In this document: piece by piece, positions 17,468 through 27,741 of the stretch
How positions within the stretch are numbered: position 1 is the first letter of the stretch
Layout of the letters: every line of letters starts with the position of its first letter
Assembly (NCBI GenBank): GCA_017474235.1
Contig: JAFVIB010000002.1
Coordinates: 194,639-258,638, forward strand
DNA from: Alistipes sp.
GTDB taxonomy: Bacteria; Bacteroidota; Bacteroidia; Bacteroidales; Rikenellaceae
Direction: 5' to 3'
DNA: 64,000 nucleotides
The notes under the pieces: model-generated
Seen by the model: the letters and a program-made list of their open reading frames with translations, nothing else
Database searches by the model: none
What the model was told of the DNA's origin: nothing
Made by a program: the position numbers and the translations under genes

Positions 17468-18262
17468 ATGGAGTTAGATTTGAGTATCACTATAATATTA
17501 ATCGTTTCGGGCATAATTGTTGGGGCGATAAATACCCTTGCCGGTGGCGGCTCGGTGGTTACCGTTACAATGTTTACGGCACTCGGTCTGCCGATAACCA
17601 TTGCTAACGGAACAAATCGAATAGCGGTCTTTTTGCAAAATCTCACAGCGACAATAACATTTTTGCGTAAGGGTGCATTTAACCTTAAGCACGGACTGTT
17701 GCTCTCGGTACCTGTGATTGTCGGAAATATCGCCGGCTCGTTGGTCGCAACACATATAGACGACCGTGTATTTAAGATATGCTTTGGTGTTATCCTTGTA
17801 ATTATACTGCTGTACTTGATTTTTGACAACTATATAAAGATTAAGGAGGGACACAATCTCGATATTAAGCCGTGGCACTATCTGCTCTTTTTGGGGATAG
17901 GCTTTTATGGCGGCTATATCTATATCGGCATCGGTTATCTTATCCTTGCCATCACTCTGTGGGCTATGCGTATGGATATTATGACGGCAAATGCCATTAA
18001 AAACTTTGTAATTTTTGTTGCCACACCATTTTCGTTGGCGGTCTTTATTATTAACGGTCAGATAGACTATCTGTTTGGTATTCCGCACGGTGTGGGTAAT
18101 ATTATCGGCTCGTTCCTTGCATCTCACTATGCATCGCATCTGGGTAAAGGATTTATCAAAGCCTTTACGCTCATTATTGTCTTGATATGCTTTGCCGACT
18201 TGGTCGGTCTGCTGTCGCTGCACGATATTTTTGAGCAGATGATGACTACTGTGTGCGAGTAG
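17468..18262 (+). CDS. TSUP (TauE/SafE) family permease
   Basis: 264 aa with about eight membrane segments. The N-terminal motif [33 protein letters not shown] and the second-half [14 protein letters not shown] form the duplicated TauE/SafE pattern. Members move sulfite, sulfoacetate or other organosulfur anions across the inner membrane; the substrate here is unknown. Its stop overlaps the longest possible uvrA frame. Confidence 0.88.
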   Translation: MELDLSITIILIVSGIIVGAINTLAGGGSVVTVTMFTALGLPITIANGTNRIAVFLQNLTATITFLRKGAFNLKHGLLLSVPVIVGNIAGSLVATHIDDRVFKICFGVILVIILLYLIFDNYIKIKEGHNLDIKPWHYLLFLGIGFYGGYIYIGIGYLILAITLWAMRMDIMTANAIKNFVIFVATPFSLAVFIINGQIDYLFGIPHGVGNIIGSFLASHYASHLGKGFIKAFTLIIVLICFADLVGLLSLHDIFEQMMTTVCE

Positions 18263-18294
18263 TGTTTGGGTATAAACCTTTGATTTGTAGAGTT

Positions 18295-21123
18295 TTGAGT
18301 GATAGTAACGATATAATCAGAATAGAGGGCGCGAGGGTACATAATCTCAAAAATATAGACCTTGATATTCCTCGAAATGCGCTTGTTGTCATAACAGGTT
18401 TGTCGGGTAGTGGTAAGAGTTCACTTGCCTTTGATACAATCTATGCCGAGGGTCAGCGTAGATATATGGAGACCTTCTCGACCTATGCACGCCAATTTAT
18501 CGGCTCTATGGAGCGTCCGGATGTGGATAAGATTTCGGGTCTTAGCCCTGTGGTGGCAATAGAGCAGAAGACGGTCAATAAAAATCCTCGTTCAACAGTG
18601 GGTACGGTGACAGAGATAGGCGACTTTATGCGTCTGCTCTTTGCCCGTGTATCTACTGCCTACTCTCCGGTTACCGGAGAGCGTATGGTCCACTATACCG
18701 ATTCGCAGATTTGTGACCTTATTATGGAGCAGTATGCAGGTTGCAAGATAGCACTTCTTGCCCCTGTGGTTAAGGAGCGCAAGGGTCACTACCGCGAACT
18801 GTTTGACTCCCTGTCAAAGAGGGGTTATATCTATGCACGCATAGATGGGCAGATACGCGAGTTTATGGCTGGCGAGCGACTTGACCGCTATAAAACCCAC
18901 TCGATAGAACTTGTTATTGACCGCCTTGAGGTGCGTGAGGATATGCGCGAGCGTATGATGCGCTCAATAGGCGATGCAATGAATCAGGGTAAGGGTACTA
19001 TGGCTCTGCACGACTATCGTGATAATACAATGCGCTACTATTCGCGCCACCTTATGTGCCCAACAACGGGTGTGGCGTTTGAGGACCCTGAGCCATACAC
19101 CTTCTCGTTTAACTCTCCAAAGGGAGCCTGCCCGCACTGTAACGGACTTGGCGAGGAGACTGTATTCGATTTGGAGAAGGTGCTGCCGGATAGAGGTATG
19201 TCGATAAAACAGGGTGGTATAGCTCCATTGGGTAAGTTGAAAGATAATATCTACTTTGCAACTATCATAGCTCTTGGTCGCAGATATGGCTTTACGGTCG
19301 AGACCCCTATCGAGGAGATTTCGGCAGAGGGTCTGCACGCGATACTCTATGGCGATGTAGAGCCTGTGATGGTCGATCTTGCCGACTTTACATATCAGCG
19401 CGGTATGCAGATGCGTACTTGGGAGGGTATTGTGGAGTATATCAATGCCACGGCGTCAGATGAGGAGGAGAGTCGTCACGGGGAGAAGTGGCGTGGTCAG
19501 TTTGTGCTATATCGCAAGTGTTCGCAGTGTGGTGGCAGCCGTCTGAAGAGTGAGTCGCTGCATTTTAGGATTGGCGATAAGAATATTGCCGAGCTGTCGG
19601 AACTCTCTATCACATCACTCTGGCAGTGGATGCAGGGCGTAGAGAGTTACCTTGACGATAAGCAGCGAAAGATTGCTGTAGAGATTATCAAAGAGATTGT
19701 TGAGCGTCTGAGTTTTTTGGTCGATGTGGGTTTGGGATACCTCTCGCTCTCTCGAGCATCACGCACACTGTCAGGTGGCGAGAGCCAGCGTATAAGACTT
19801 GCAACACAGATAGGCTCGAAGTTGGTAAATGTACTCTATATTCTTGATGAGCCGAGCATCGGTCTGCATCAGAGGGATAATCAACGACTTATAAAGACAC
19901 TTAAGGCTCTTCGAGATGCCGGCAACTCTGTGATTGTTGTCGAACACGATGAGGATATGATGCGCTCGGCAGATTTTATTGTCGATGTGGGTCCAAAGGC
20001 AGGTCGTCGTGGCGGTCATATTGTGGCGGCGGGCAGTTTTAATGATATACTGCATTCGGAGGGTATTACGGCAGACTACCTTACAGGTAGGCGCAGAATA
20101 GAGATTCCGCAGAGCCACCGCGAGGGTAGTGGTCAGTGGCTTACTATTCGTGGTGCGAGGGGAAATAATCTCAAAGGTATAGATGTCAGTTTCCCGCTCG
20201 GTAAATTGATATGTGTTACAGGTGTGAGTGGCTCGGGAAAGAGTACGCTGATAAATCAGACACTTGTGCCGATAATTTCGCAACATCTCTATCGCTCAAT
20301 GACGCGACCTTTAGAGTATGATGCAATTGAGGGTCTTGAGAATATTGATAAACTTGTTGTTGTCGATCAGTCGCCAATAGGTCGCTCCCCAAGGAGCAAT
20401 CCGGCAACATACTCAAATGTCTTTAGTGATATTCGCCGTCTTTTTGAGCTTACTCCTGATGCTCAGGCGCGCGGCTTTAAGGCGGGCAGATTCTCGTTTA
20501 ATGTTCGCGGAGGTCGCTGTGAGGAGTGTAAGGGCGCGGGTGTGCAGACGATAGAGATGAACTTTTTGCCTGATGTTTATGTCAAGTGTAAGGCGTGTGG
20601 CGGCAATCGTTACAATCAGCAGACCCTTGAGGTGAGATATAAGGGTAAGAGTATCAATGATGTACTCAATATGACGGTAAATATTGCTGTGGAGTTTTTT
20701 GCGGCAATCCCAAATATATATACAAAACTTAAGGCTATTCAGGATGTCGGTCTTGGCTATCTGACTCTCGGACAGCCGTGTACAACGCTCTCGGGAGGCG
20801 AGAGTCAGCGAATAAAGCTCTCATCGGAGTTGTCAAAGAAGGATACGGGTAGAACACTCTATGTACTTGACGAGCCGACAACGGGTCTGCACTTTGAGGA
20901 TGTAAGACAGCTTCTTTCGGTGCTTGCCAAACTCGCAGATAGAGGTAATACAGTGATTGTTATCGAGCATAACCTCGATGTTGTTAAGGTTGCCGACCAT
21001 ATTATCGATATAGGTCCGGATGGCGGCGAGGGTGGCGGTCGTGTAGTGGCAGAGGGTAGTGTGGAGTCAGTTGCGGCAAACCCAAATAGCTTTACGGGTC
21101 ACTTCTTGAGAGAAAAGTTGTAA
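18295..21123 (+). CDS. uvrA: Excinuclease ABC subunit A (UvrA)
   Basis: About 942 aa. It has two ABC ATPase halves, with Walker [10 protein letters not shown] and GVSGSGKST, two LSGGESQR signatures, and zinc modules [18 protein letters not shown] and [18 protein letters not shown]. UvrA recognises bulky DNA lesions with UvrB. The frame is open from a GTG at 18253, overlapping the TSUP stop. I prefer the TTG at 18295, because it yields [19 protein letters not shown], matching the short N terminus of other UvrA proteins. No ATG is available. Confidence 0.95.
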   Translation: MSDSNDIIRIEGARVHNLKNIDLDIPRNALVVITGLSGSGKSSLAFDTIYAEGQRRYMETFSTYARQFIGSMERPDVDKISGLSPVVAIEQKTVNKNPRSTVGTVTEIGDFMRLLFARVSTAYSPVTGERMVHYTDSQICDLIMEQYAGCKIALLAPVVKERKGHYRELFDSLSKRGYIYARIDGQIREFMAGERLDRYKTHSIELVIDRLEVREDMRERMMRSIGDAMNQGKGTMALHDYRDNTMRYYSRHLMCPTTGVAFEDPEPYTFSFNSPKGACPHCNGLGEETVFDLEKVLPDRGMSIKQGGIAPLGKLKDNIYFATIIALGRRYGFTVETPIEEISAEGLHAILYGDVEPVMVDLADFTYQRGMQMRTWEGIVEYINATASDEEESRHGEKWRGQFVLYRKCSQCGGSRLKSESLHFRIGDKNIAELSELSITSLWQWMQGVESYLDDKQRKIAVEIIKEIVERLSFLVDVGLGYLSLSRASRTLSGGESQRIRLATQIGSKLVNVLYILDEPSIGLHQRDNQRLIKTLKALRDAGNSVIVVEHDEDMMRSADFIVDVGPKAGRRGGHIVAAGSFNDILHSEGITADYLTGRRRIEIPQSHREGSGQWLTIRGARGNNLKGIDVSFPLGKLICVTGVSGSGKSTLINQTLVPIISQHLYRSMTRPLEYDAIEGLENIDKLVVVDQSPIGRSPRSNPATYSNVFSDIRRLFELTPDAQARGFKAGRFSFNVRGGRCEECKGAGVQTIEMNFLPDVYVKCKACGGNRYNQQTLEVRYKGKSINDVLNMTVNIAVEFFAAIPNIYTKLKAIQDVGLGYLTLGQPCTTLSGGESQRIKLSSELSKKDTGRTLYVLDEPTTGLHFEDVRQLLSVLAKLADRGNTVIVIEHNLDVVKVADHIIDIGPDGGEGGGRVVAEGSVESVAANPNSFTGHFLREKL

Positions 21124-21148
21124 AACAGTGATAAAATACTTATATTTG
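21118..21148 (+). promoter_or_regulatory. Promoter of glgB
   Basis: TTG (21118-21120), a 20-nt spacer and TATATTTG (21141-21148). A second TATATTTG at 21163-21170 ends 2 nt before the ATG but has no properly spaced -33, so the first is preferred. Confidence 0.65.
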
Positions 21149-21172
21149 TAGTAGTTACAAACTATATTTGCT

Positions 21173-23203
21173 ATGGCTGAGAAGAGTTCTTTGCGTATGG
21201 TTGCTGCCGATGAGTGGTTGCAGCCTGTTGAGGAGGAGATTGTCCGCCGACACGATGGTTATCTGTCGCGCTTGGAGGCTATTGAGCGTAGTAGTGGCTC
21301 GATTGTCGATTATGCCAACGGTTATAAATATTTCGGTTGGCAGTATGACGATATGATGAGCGGCTGGTGGTTCAGAGAGTGGCTGCCTGAGGCGTATGAT
21401 GTCTATATTTTTGGCGATTTTAACGGCTGGCAGCGTACGCAGTTGCGCCTCAATAAGGATGCAAATGGCGTGTGGAGCATCTTTTTGCCCGAGGCAATGT
21501 ATGGTTACAGGCTCACTCACGGCTCACTATATAAACTCCATATCCACGGCGCAAATGGCTGGCTCGACCGTATTCCGGCATATGCTACTCGTGTGGTGCA
21601 GGATGAGCAGACTAAAGACTATACGGCACAGTTCTGGATTGAGCAGCCGTTTGAGTGGACAGATAGTAACTTCTCGGCTGCAAAGTGTTCTCCGCTGCTT
21701 ATCTATGAGACCCATGTGGGTATGGCTCAGGAGAAGGAGGGCGTGGGTACATACGCTGAGTTTGAGAAGAAGATTTTGCCAAAGGTGCGTCGTGCCGGAT
21801 ATAATGCCATTCAGGTTATGGCTATTGCCGAGCATCCATACTATGGCTCGTTTGGCTACCATGTCTCAAACTTCTTTGCCCCATCATCAAGGTTTGGTAC
21901 TCCGGAGGAGCTTAAGTCGCTGATTGATAAGGCACACTCAATGGGTATTGCAGTGATTATGGATATTGTTCACGCCCATTATGTGAAGAATCTCAACGAG
22001 GGTATCAATGAGCTTGACGGCTCACAGCATCACTATTCGAAGGAGGGTGGTGCAGGTTATCAGCAGTATTGGGACTCAAAGACCTTTGACTACGGCAAGC
22101 ACGAGGTTGAGCACTTCTTGCTCTCTAATGTCAAGTATTGGATGGATATATTCCACTTTGACGGCTACCGCTTTGATGGCGTAACCTCGATGATATATCA
22201 TCATCACGGCTATACAGATTTTGACTGCCGCGAGAAGTTCTTTGACGATGGCGTTAATCGCGATGCGCTCATATATCTTACACTCGCCAATAAGTTGGTG
22301 CATAGCATCAACCCTGCGGCAATTACCATTGCAGAGGATGTGAGCGGTATGCCGGGTATGTGCTATCCGATAGAGGATGGAGGTATCGGCTTTGACTACC
22401 GCTTGGGTATGGCAATTCCTGACTTTTGGATAAAGCTGCTTGAGGATGTGCCGGATGAGGATTGGAACCTTGATGAGATGTGGAGTATTATGACTTCGCG
22501 CCTGCCGGGGGTTAAGACCGTGGCTTATGCCGAGTCGCACGACCAAGCTCTTGTGGGCGATAAGACCATAGCCTTCCGACTGATGGATAAGGAGATGTAC
22601 TTTGCTATGAATCGTGCCTCTGAGAACCTTGTTGTCGAGCGAGGTATGGCTCTGCATAAGATGATTCGACTGATGACTATCGCAACGGGTGGCGATGCCT
22701 ATCTGAACTTTATGGGTAACGAGTTTGGTCATCCTGAGTGGATAGACTTCCCGCGTGAGGGTAATAATTGGAGCTATGCACACGCGCAGCGACTTTGGTC
22801 GCTCTCGACCAACGGATTCTTGCGTTACTCGCAGCTGGGAGAGTTTGACCGCGCAATGATTCGCCTCGTCAAGCGTAATCGAGTGTTGCAGAATGGCTAT
22901 CCGTGGCGTTGGAATACCGATTATGATAACAAGAGTCAGACATTCTCACATCGAAATCTGATATTTATATTCAATTGGCATCCTACAGCCTCTATTCCGG
23001 ACTATATTACCGAGGTTCCGCGCCCGGGTAAATATACCGTTGAACTGACAACAGACGACCCTCGTTTTGGAGGCTTGGGTCGCAATAGTGTTGGTAGTGA
23101 GCACTTCTCATATACCGAGAAGGATGCCGACGGAAATCCGCACCACTATATTAAGGTCTATAATACTGCGCGTACGGCGTTGGTGCTGAAATGGCACAGA
23201 TAA
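21173..23203 (+). CDS. glgB: 1,4-alpha-glucan branching enzyme
   Basis: 676 aa: an N-terminal CBM48-type domain (DVYIFGDFNGWQR) followed by a GH13 alpha-amylase barrel and a C-terminal beta domain. The nucleophile Asp lies in FDGYRFDGVTSM, the acid/base Glu in ITIAEDVSGMPG and the stabilising region in VAYAESHDQAL. It forms alpha-1,6 branches in glycogen. The length and the FDGYRFDGVTSMIYHHHG segment resemble the eukaryote-like GlgB found in Bacteroidota. No other glycogen gene lies next to it. Confidence 0.94.
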   Translation: MAEKSSLRMVAADEWLQPVEEEIVRRHDGYLSRLEAIERSSGSIVDYANGYKYFGWQYDDMMSGWWFREWLPEAYDVYIFGDFNGWQRTQLRLNKDANGVWSIFLPEAMYGYRLTHGSLYKLHIHGANGWLDRIPAYATRVVQDEQTKDYTAQFWIEQPFEWTDSNFSAAKCSPLLIYETHVGMAQEKEGVGTYAEFEKKILPKVRRAGYNAIQVMAIAEHPYYGSFGYHVSNFFAPSSRFGTPEELKSLIDKAHSMGIAVIMDIVHAHYVKNLNEGINELDGSQHHYSKEGGAGYQQYWDSKTFDYGKHEVEHFLLSNVKYWMDIFHFDGYRFDGVTSMIYHHHGYTDFDCREKFFDDGVNRDALIYLTLANKLVHSINPAAITIAEDVSGMPGMCYPIEDGGIGFDYRLGMAIPDFWIKLLEDVPDEDWNLDEMWSIMTSRLPGVKTVAYAESHDQALVGDKTIAFRLMDKEMYFAMNRASENLVVERGMALHKMIRLMTIATGGDAYLNFMGNEFGHPEWIDFPREGNNWSYAHAQRLWSLSTNGFLRYSQLGEFDRAMIRLVKRNRVLQNGYPWRWNTDYDNKSQTFSHRNLIFIFNWHPTASIPDYITEVPRPGKYTVELTTDDPRFGGLGRNSVGSEHFSYTEKDADGNPHHYIKVYNTARTALVLKWHR

Positions 23204-23207
23204 AATA

Positions 23208-23239
23208 ACAAAGGGTGGCTTCAAAAAGTCACCCTTTGT
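23208..23239. terminator. Hairpin between convergent glgB and cdaA
   Basis: ACAAAGGGTG (23208-23217) pairs perfectly with CACCCTTTGT (23230-23239). The minus strand is T-rich beyond it, so it suits cdaA best but can serve both genes. Confidence 0.8.
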
Positions 23240-23257
23240 CATTATCTAAAACACCCT

Positions 23258-24025
23258 TTATCTCTGCCCCAAAGCCTTCTTCAGTGCCCCCGCAAACTTC
23301 TGCGGGTCAATGTTGTACTTAATCTGTCCACCCTTGACAATCGACAGACTACCTGTCTCCTCTGACACAACGACAACCACTGCATCTGTAAGCTCGCTCA
23401 TTCCGATAGCCGAGCGGTGGCGTGTGCCGTAGTCCTTCGGAACATCAGACTGTGTAACGGGCAGAATACACTTTGCAGCGACGATACGATTACCCTCGAT
23501 AATCACTGCGCCGTCGTGAAGAGGGGCATTCTTAAAGAAGATATTTTTCAGCAGCGACACCGAGAGATTGGCATCTACCGTAATACCGTTCTCTATAATA
23601 AACAGCAGGTCATCTTTCTGACGGATGACAATTAGCGCACCTGTCTTGCTGTTGCTCATATCAAGGCAAGCAGAGACAATTGGCGAGGTGTTTATATCCT
23701 CCTTCTTGCGAGTTGAAGAGAACATTCGGGCGATAAAGTCGAACTCCTTCTGTCGCATACCGATAATCTGAAGGAATCGACGAATCTCCGGCTGGAAGAT
23801 GATAATCAGGGCAATAATACCGACACTGACAATCTGACCGAGAATATTGGAGAGCAGCTCCATATTTAGTGCGCGCACCATAACCCAAGTTATGCAGATT
23901 GTGATAATTCCGAAGAATATATACGGCGCACTTGTACCCCTTGAGGCGCGATAGATGCCGAACATCAGACTCGCCACAAGGAATATATCGATAAAATCAA
24001 TCAGTGTAAATGGTATAAAGCCCAT
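23258..24025 (-). CDS. cdaA: Diadenylate cyclase CdaA
   Basis: 255 aa: about three N-terminal membrane segments, then a DAC (DisA_N) domain. The catalytic motifs are PLHDGAVII (DGA) and GTRHRSAIG (RHR). It makes c-di-AMP from two ATP at the inner membrane and so controls potassium, osmotic and wall homeostasis. It lies 25 nt downstream of the OmpH-like gene, in the same unit. A TrkA-type potassium-uptake regulator lies at 35.1 kb; a link is plausible but not shown. Confidence 0.93.
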   Translation of the reverse strand: MGFIPFTLIDFIDIFLVASLMFGIYRASRGTSAPYIFFGIITICITWVMVRALNMELLSNILGQIVSVGIIALIIIFQPEIRRFLQIIGMRQKEFDFIARMFSSTRKKEDINTSPIVSACLDMSNSKTGALIVIRQKDDLLFIIENGITVDANLSVSLLKNIFFKNAPLHDGAVIIEGNRIVAAKCILPVTQSDVPKDYGTRHRSAIGMSELTDAVVVVVSEETGSLSIVKGGQIKYNIDPQKFAGALKKALGQR

Positions 24026-24050
24026 TTTACCAATCGGTTAGATGTTACTG

Positions 24051-24641
24051 CTATTTTGCGCTCTTTGCAGCAGCCTTGTCAGCAGCATAGAGCTCATCTA
24101 CCTTTGCAAGAACGATAGAGGTGATGTCAAGCTCCTCAGATGCGTCGAGCAGAGCAGTTGCGTTTACAATCATCTTGTAAGCACCGTCAGCGTTAATCTC
24201 GTCGATAGCACGCTGCATCAAGTCGCCCATACGGTTCTGGAAAACAACATTCTCCTCCTCAAGTGCGCGGAGCTGCTTCTGTGCGCTCTCCTGATAAGCC
24301 GCAACTCTCTTCTGCAAATCCTGCTCCTTGCGCTGAGCCTCGATAGTGGTGATAAGACCCTTCTGATACTTCTCCTGAAGCTGTACCATCTCGTTCTGGA
24401 GCTTCTGCTCCTTCTGAGCCAAATCCTTCTGAGTCTTCTCATTCTTGCTCTGAAGAGCAACACCCTCAGTCTTGAAAATCTCAGACTCTGCAAATACAGC
24501 ATCAGTTCTTACAAAAGCCAAGTCGCCTGCCTTAACTTCACTCTTAGTCTCAGCCTCTGCAGGGGTAGTTGTTGCCTTCTGTGCGTTGGTGCAGCTTGCG
24601 GCAAATAGAAGTGCCAGGGCTGCGAAAAGTACCTTTTTCAT
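24051..24641 (-). CDS. OmpH/Skp-like lipoprotein chaperone
   Basis: 196 aa from the ATG at 24641. A longer frame from 24674 would place 11 residues before the signal peptide. The N terminus is a lipoprotein signal (LLFAASC). The rest is a long charged alpha-helical, coiled-coil region (QSKNEKTQKDLAQKEQKLQN onward) as in Skp/OmpH periplasmic chaperones, which hold unfolded outer-membrane proteins. Skp is normally soluble, so the lipobox is a small oddity. It is upstream of cdaA. Confidence 0.82.
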   Translation of the reverse strand: MKKVLFAALALLFAASCTNAQKATTTPAEAETKSEVKAGDLAFVRTDAVFAESEIFKTEGVALQSKNEKTQKDLAQKEQKLQNEMVQLQEKYQKGLITTIEAQRKEQDLQKRVAAYQESAQKQLRALEEENVVFQNRMGDLMQRAIDEINADGAYKMIVNATALLDASEELDITSIVLAKVDELYAADKAAAKSAK

Positions 24642-24682
24642 AAAATATTCTCTGTTTTTAGTTAAAATTTTCATTCAAACTA

Positions 24683-24690
24683 CAAAGGTA
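24683..24690 (-). promoter_or_regulatory. -7 box (TACCTTTG) of the ompH-cdaA unit
   Basis: TACCTTTG on the minus strand fits the consensus and would give a leader of about 40 nt to the ATG at 24641. Confidence 0.55.
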
Positions 24691-24740
24691 GTAATTTTTT
24701 GCAAAGTTGCTCTATTTTTCGAAGAATATATAACTTTTTC

Positions 24741-24771
24741 TTGTTTGCTCGCTGTTAAATTCGTATATTTG
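24741..24771 (+). promoter_or_regulatory. Promoter of ispE
   Basis: TTG (24741-24743), a 20-nt spacer and TATATTTG (24764-24771). The -7 box ends 4 nt before the ATG at 24776, so the mRNA is probably leaderless. Confidence 0.7.
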
Positions 24772-24775
24772 TGCT

Positions 24776-25582
24776 ATGGAACTGAGAGCAAATTGCAAAA
24801 TAAATATCGGTCTTGATGTGCTTCGTCGCAGGGCAGACGGCTTTCACGATTTGAGTACTGTGATGTTCCCTGTACGCGGATTGTACGACACTGTGTCTGT
24901 CGAGCAGTCTGAGAGTATGACCTTTGAGCAGCGCGGTATAGTTGTCGATTGCCCTGTGGAGAAGAACCTCTGTGTCAAGGCTGCGCGTCTTATGCAGAGT
25001 CGATATGGTGTTGGTAATGTGGCTATTACGCTCAATAAAGTTGTGCCGTTTGGGGCAGGTTTGGGTGGCGGTAGTAGCGATGCTACGGCTGTATTGGTGG
25101 CAATGAACGAGATATTTGCGCTCAAATTATCGGAGCAGGAGCTTATAGACCTCGCCGCTCAGTTGGGTAGTGATACCGCCTTTTTTGTTCGCAATAGTGC
25201 GCAACTGTGTACGGGTAGGGGGGAGATTATGACCCCGATAGATTTGCCTCTTGCCGGTCTGTGGTTGGTAGTTGTAAAGCCCGACGAAGGGGTCTCAACC
25301 GCCGAGGCATATAGCGGTGTTAAGCCGGCAGAACCTGTACAGCCACTCTCTGAGTCTCTGCAATTACCGATAGAGCAGTGGCAGGGGGTTGTGAAGAACG
25401 ACTTTGAACCTCATATCTTCGAATCGCACCCTGCAATTGCAGCTCTCAAGCAGCAGTTGCTCTCTGCCGGAGCGGTATATGCCTCGATGTCGGGCTCAGG
25501 CTCGGCACTGTTTGGGCTGTTTCAGAAGAGACCCGATATAAATATAGAGTCAAAACCATTTATACATATAGAACAACTATGA
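24776..25582 (+). CDS. ispE: 4-diphosphocytidyl-2-C-methyl-D-erythritol kinase IspE
   Basis: 268 aa GHMP kinase. It has the N-terminal ANCKINIGLDVLRRRADGFHDL, the ATP loop VPFGAGLGGGSSDATA and the C-terminal MSGSGSALFG motif. It phosphorylates CDP-methylerythritol in the non-mevalonate isoprenoid pathway. The start follows a -7 box by 4 nt. The stop overlaps the next ATG (ATGA), coupling it to a secreted EEP-domain protein with no obvious pathway link. Confidence 0.95.
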   Translation: MELRANCKINIGLDVLRRRADGFHDLSTVMFPVRGLYDTVSVEQSESMTFEQRGIVVDCPVEKNLCVKAARLMQSRYGVGNVAITLNKVVPFGAGLGGGSSDATAVLVAMNEIFALKLSEQELIDLAAQLGSDTAFFVRNSAQLCTGRGEIMTPIDLPLAGLWLVVVKPDEGVSTAEAYSGVKPAEPVQPLSESLQLPIEQWQGVVKNDFEPHIFESHPAIAALKQQLLSAGAVYASMSGSGSALFGLFQKRPDINIESKPFIHIEQL

Positions 25583-26487
25583 AAAGAGCTTTAATCTTTA
25601 CATTTTGCGCATTTGCAACACTCTCTGTATGGGCGCAGAGCCTCAATGTCGGCTCGTACAATATTCGTATGCACTCCAAGGTCGATTATAAGGGTGGCGA
25701 TGGCTGGACAGAGCGTCGCGATATTATGTGTGACCTTGTTGCATTTACTGCATTCGACATCTTCGGTGCGCAGGAGGTGTGCCACGACCAATTAGAGGAT
25801 ATGCTTGCACGCCTGCCTGAGTATGACTATATCGGTGTTGCTCGCGATGATGGCAAGACTAAGGGCGAGTATAGCCCCGTGTTCTATCGCCGTGACCGCT
25901 TTGAGTTGCTTGATAGTGGCACTTTCTGGCTCTCAGAAACCCCTGAAGAGGTCTCATTCGGTTGGGATGCTGCTTGTCGTCGCGTTTGCAGCTGGGGCTA
26001 TTTTAAGGATAAGCAGACAAAGAAGAAGTTTTGGTTCTTCAATACCCATATGGACCATAAGGGCAAGGCTGCTCGTGTCGAGGGTGCGAAACTTGTCATC
26101 TCGAAGATTAAGCAGATGTGTGGCGATGGCGCAAAGGTAATCCTTACAGGCGATTTTAATGTACCTCAAGAGAGTCCTGCTTATAATACCTTTGCACAGA
26201 GCGGATTGCTTCAGGATGCCTATATCCTTGCTCCTATCAAGCACGCCCCCGCAGGCACATTTAATAACTTTAAGGTCGGCACACACTCTCCAAAGCGTAT
26301 TGACCATATCTTTGTTGCCGGTGTAGATGTGCTTCGCTATGGTATCCTCACATACCACTATTGGAGCGACAATAATGGCTCAGATACTAAGCTCAACGAT
26401 GCACCTACAGGTCTTACTGCCGAGCATCGCGGTGTTCATATGCACTCCGACCACTATCCGGTGCAGGTGTTCGTTAATCTAAAATAG
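25579..26487 (+). CDS. Secreted endonuclease/exonuclease/phosphatase family protein
   Basis: 302 aa with a Sec signal peptide (MKRALIFTFCAFATLSVWA). The EEP fold motifs follow in order: VGSYNIRMHSK, GAQEVCHDQL (metal-binding Glu), NTHMDHKGKAAR, LTGDFNVPQES, RIDHIFV and MHSDHYPV (catalytic Asp-His). It is a metal-dependent phosphodiesterase or nuclease acting in the periplasm or outside; the substrate could be nucleic acid, phosphoinositide or a sugar phosphodiester. It overlaps ispE by ATGA. Confidence 0.88.
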   Translation: MKRALIFTFCAFATLSVWAQSLNVGSYNIRMHSKVDYKGGDGWTERRDIMCDLVAFTAFDIFGAQEVCHDQLEDMLARLPEYDYIGVARDDGKTKGEYSPVFYRRDRFELLDSGTFWLSETPEEVSFGWDAACRRVCSWGYFKDKQTKKKFWFFNTHMDHKGKAARVEGAKLVISKIKQMCGDGAKVILTGDFNVPQESPAYNTFAQSGLLQDAYILAPIKHAPAGTFNNFKVGTHSPKRIDHIFVAGVDVLRYGILTYHYWSDNNGSDTKLNDAPTGLTAEHRGVHMHSDHYPVQVFVNLK

Positions 26488-26506
26488 AGACATCTCTTAA
26501 AATAGC

Positions 26507-26532
26507 AGAGGCAGACCCGCAGATCTGCCTCT
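26507..26532. terminator. Hairpin between the EEP gene and the BspA-like gene
   Basis: AGAGGCAGA and TCTGCCTCT form a 9-bp stem with an 8-nt loop between two convergent genes. There is no T-tract, so termination strength is uncertain. Confidence 0.6.
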
Positions 26533-26565
26533 TATCGTATGTAATAGCTATTGCTACTTTAGAGA

Positions 26566-27711
26566 CTATTCAGTCCACTTGATGGCTGGGCATTGGTCAA
26601 AGTCGGTGCTTGTGATAAGGTTCGTGCCCTCGAAGATATTTGCAACATCTTGGTAGTTCTTGAACTTTACATTGATATAGACCGTGCTTAGCTTATTGCA
26701 GAATGCGAATACGGTTTGACCAAAGCTCTCTACGGTTGATGGTATAGTTACTCGCTCTAACTGTGAACACTCTATAAATACTGAGTCCCCGATACTCTTA
26801 ACATTCAGAGGAATATTTATTGACTTAATGCCGCTGCGCTCAAAGGCGTTGTTCCCGATTGATACAATAGATGACGGTATGCTGTATGATGTGAGACTTG
26901 TGCAGCCACAAAACATATACGGCTCGATACGCTCTACTGTGCGAGGAAGAATGACCTGAGTAAGTTTTGTACAATCCTCAAACAATCTTTGTTCTAAATG
27001 TGTCACGCTCTGTGGAATCTGTATGGAGGTGAGCATTTTACAACCCGCAAAGGCACCTGACTCAATACGCTCAATGCCGTTCTCCAAAACAACAGACTCA
27101 AGGTCTGAACCTGCAAAGGCTGATGCTCCGATGCGCTTTGTTGCGCTATGTACCACTACACGCTTGAGTTTACTATAGCAGAATGCCTCCTCTCTAATCT
27201 CTTGCAGATTGTGTGAAAGGGTTACAGTGGTTAGCGATTCGCCCTCAAAGGCGTGCGCCATAATCGTTGTTACGGGATATACCACACCTTTATACTGAAT
27301 ACCTCCCCACACTGTTACATTTGAGGTTTTGCCACGCATCGGTTTAGATACGCACATCAGACAAGCCTCCTTTTTATCGGTGTGGATAATATATTCAATG
27401 CCATCAATAATAACCTCTGCACCTCTGCCGTTCTCGCTGACAATCTGCGGATTAGTACAAACCTCGCTAATAGAGACTTTGGTCGCTTGTGGAGAGGTTT
27501 GAGTGCTTGCCTTTGCCGGAGCACTTTGAGGCTGACTATTTGCCGGAGTGTTTTGAGGCTGACTCTTCTGCTCCTTGTTGTTTCTATTTTTCAGTTCGTT
27601 TATAACCTCATTGGTAACAGCCTTGCCAATCTTTTTGAGGAAATTTTGGGCTGTTATCTCAGAAGCTGATACAAATAATAACGCAACTAAAACAGTTAAA
27701 AGTTTTTTCAT
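26566..27711 (-). CDS. Secreted BspA-like leucine-rich repeat protein
   Basis: 381 aa with a Sec signal (MKKLLTVLVALLFVSASEITA). Residues 40-80 are low-complexity, rich in Gln, Pro, Ser and Ala. From about residue 135 there are some nine LRR_5/BspA repeats of ~23 residues, such as LTSIQIPQSVTHLEQRLFEDCTK and LERVTIPSTVESFGQTVFAFCNK. Such proteins are surface or secreted adhesins in Bacteroidales and other host-associated microbes. No C-terminal sorting domain is visible. Confidence 0.87.
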   Translation of the reverse strand: MKKLLTVLVALLFVSASEITAQNFLKKIGKAVTNEVINELKNRNNKEQKSQPQNTPANSQPQSAPAKASTQTSPQATKVSISEVCTNPQIVSENGRGAEVIIDGIEYIIHTDKKEACLMCVSKPMRGKTSNVTVWGGIQYKGVVYPVTTIMAHAFEGESLTTVTLSHNLQEIREEAFCYSKLKRVVVHSATKRIGASAFAGSDLESVVLENGIERIESGAFAGCKMLTSIQIPQSVTHLEQRLFEDCTKLTQVILPRTVERIEPYMFCGCTSLTSYSIPSSIVSIGNNAFERSGIKSINIPLNVKSIGDSVFIECSQLERVTIPSTVESFGQTVFAFCNKLSTVYINVKFKNYQDVANIFEGTNLITSTDFDQCPAIKWTE

Positions 27712-27741
27712 ACAGGTTAATGTTTGGGTATGTTACTCGTC

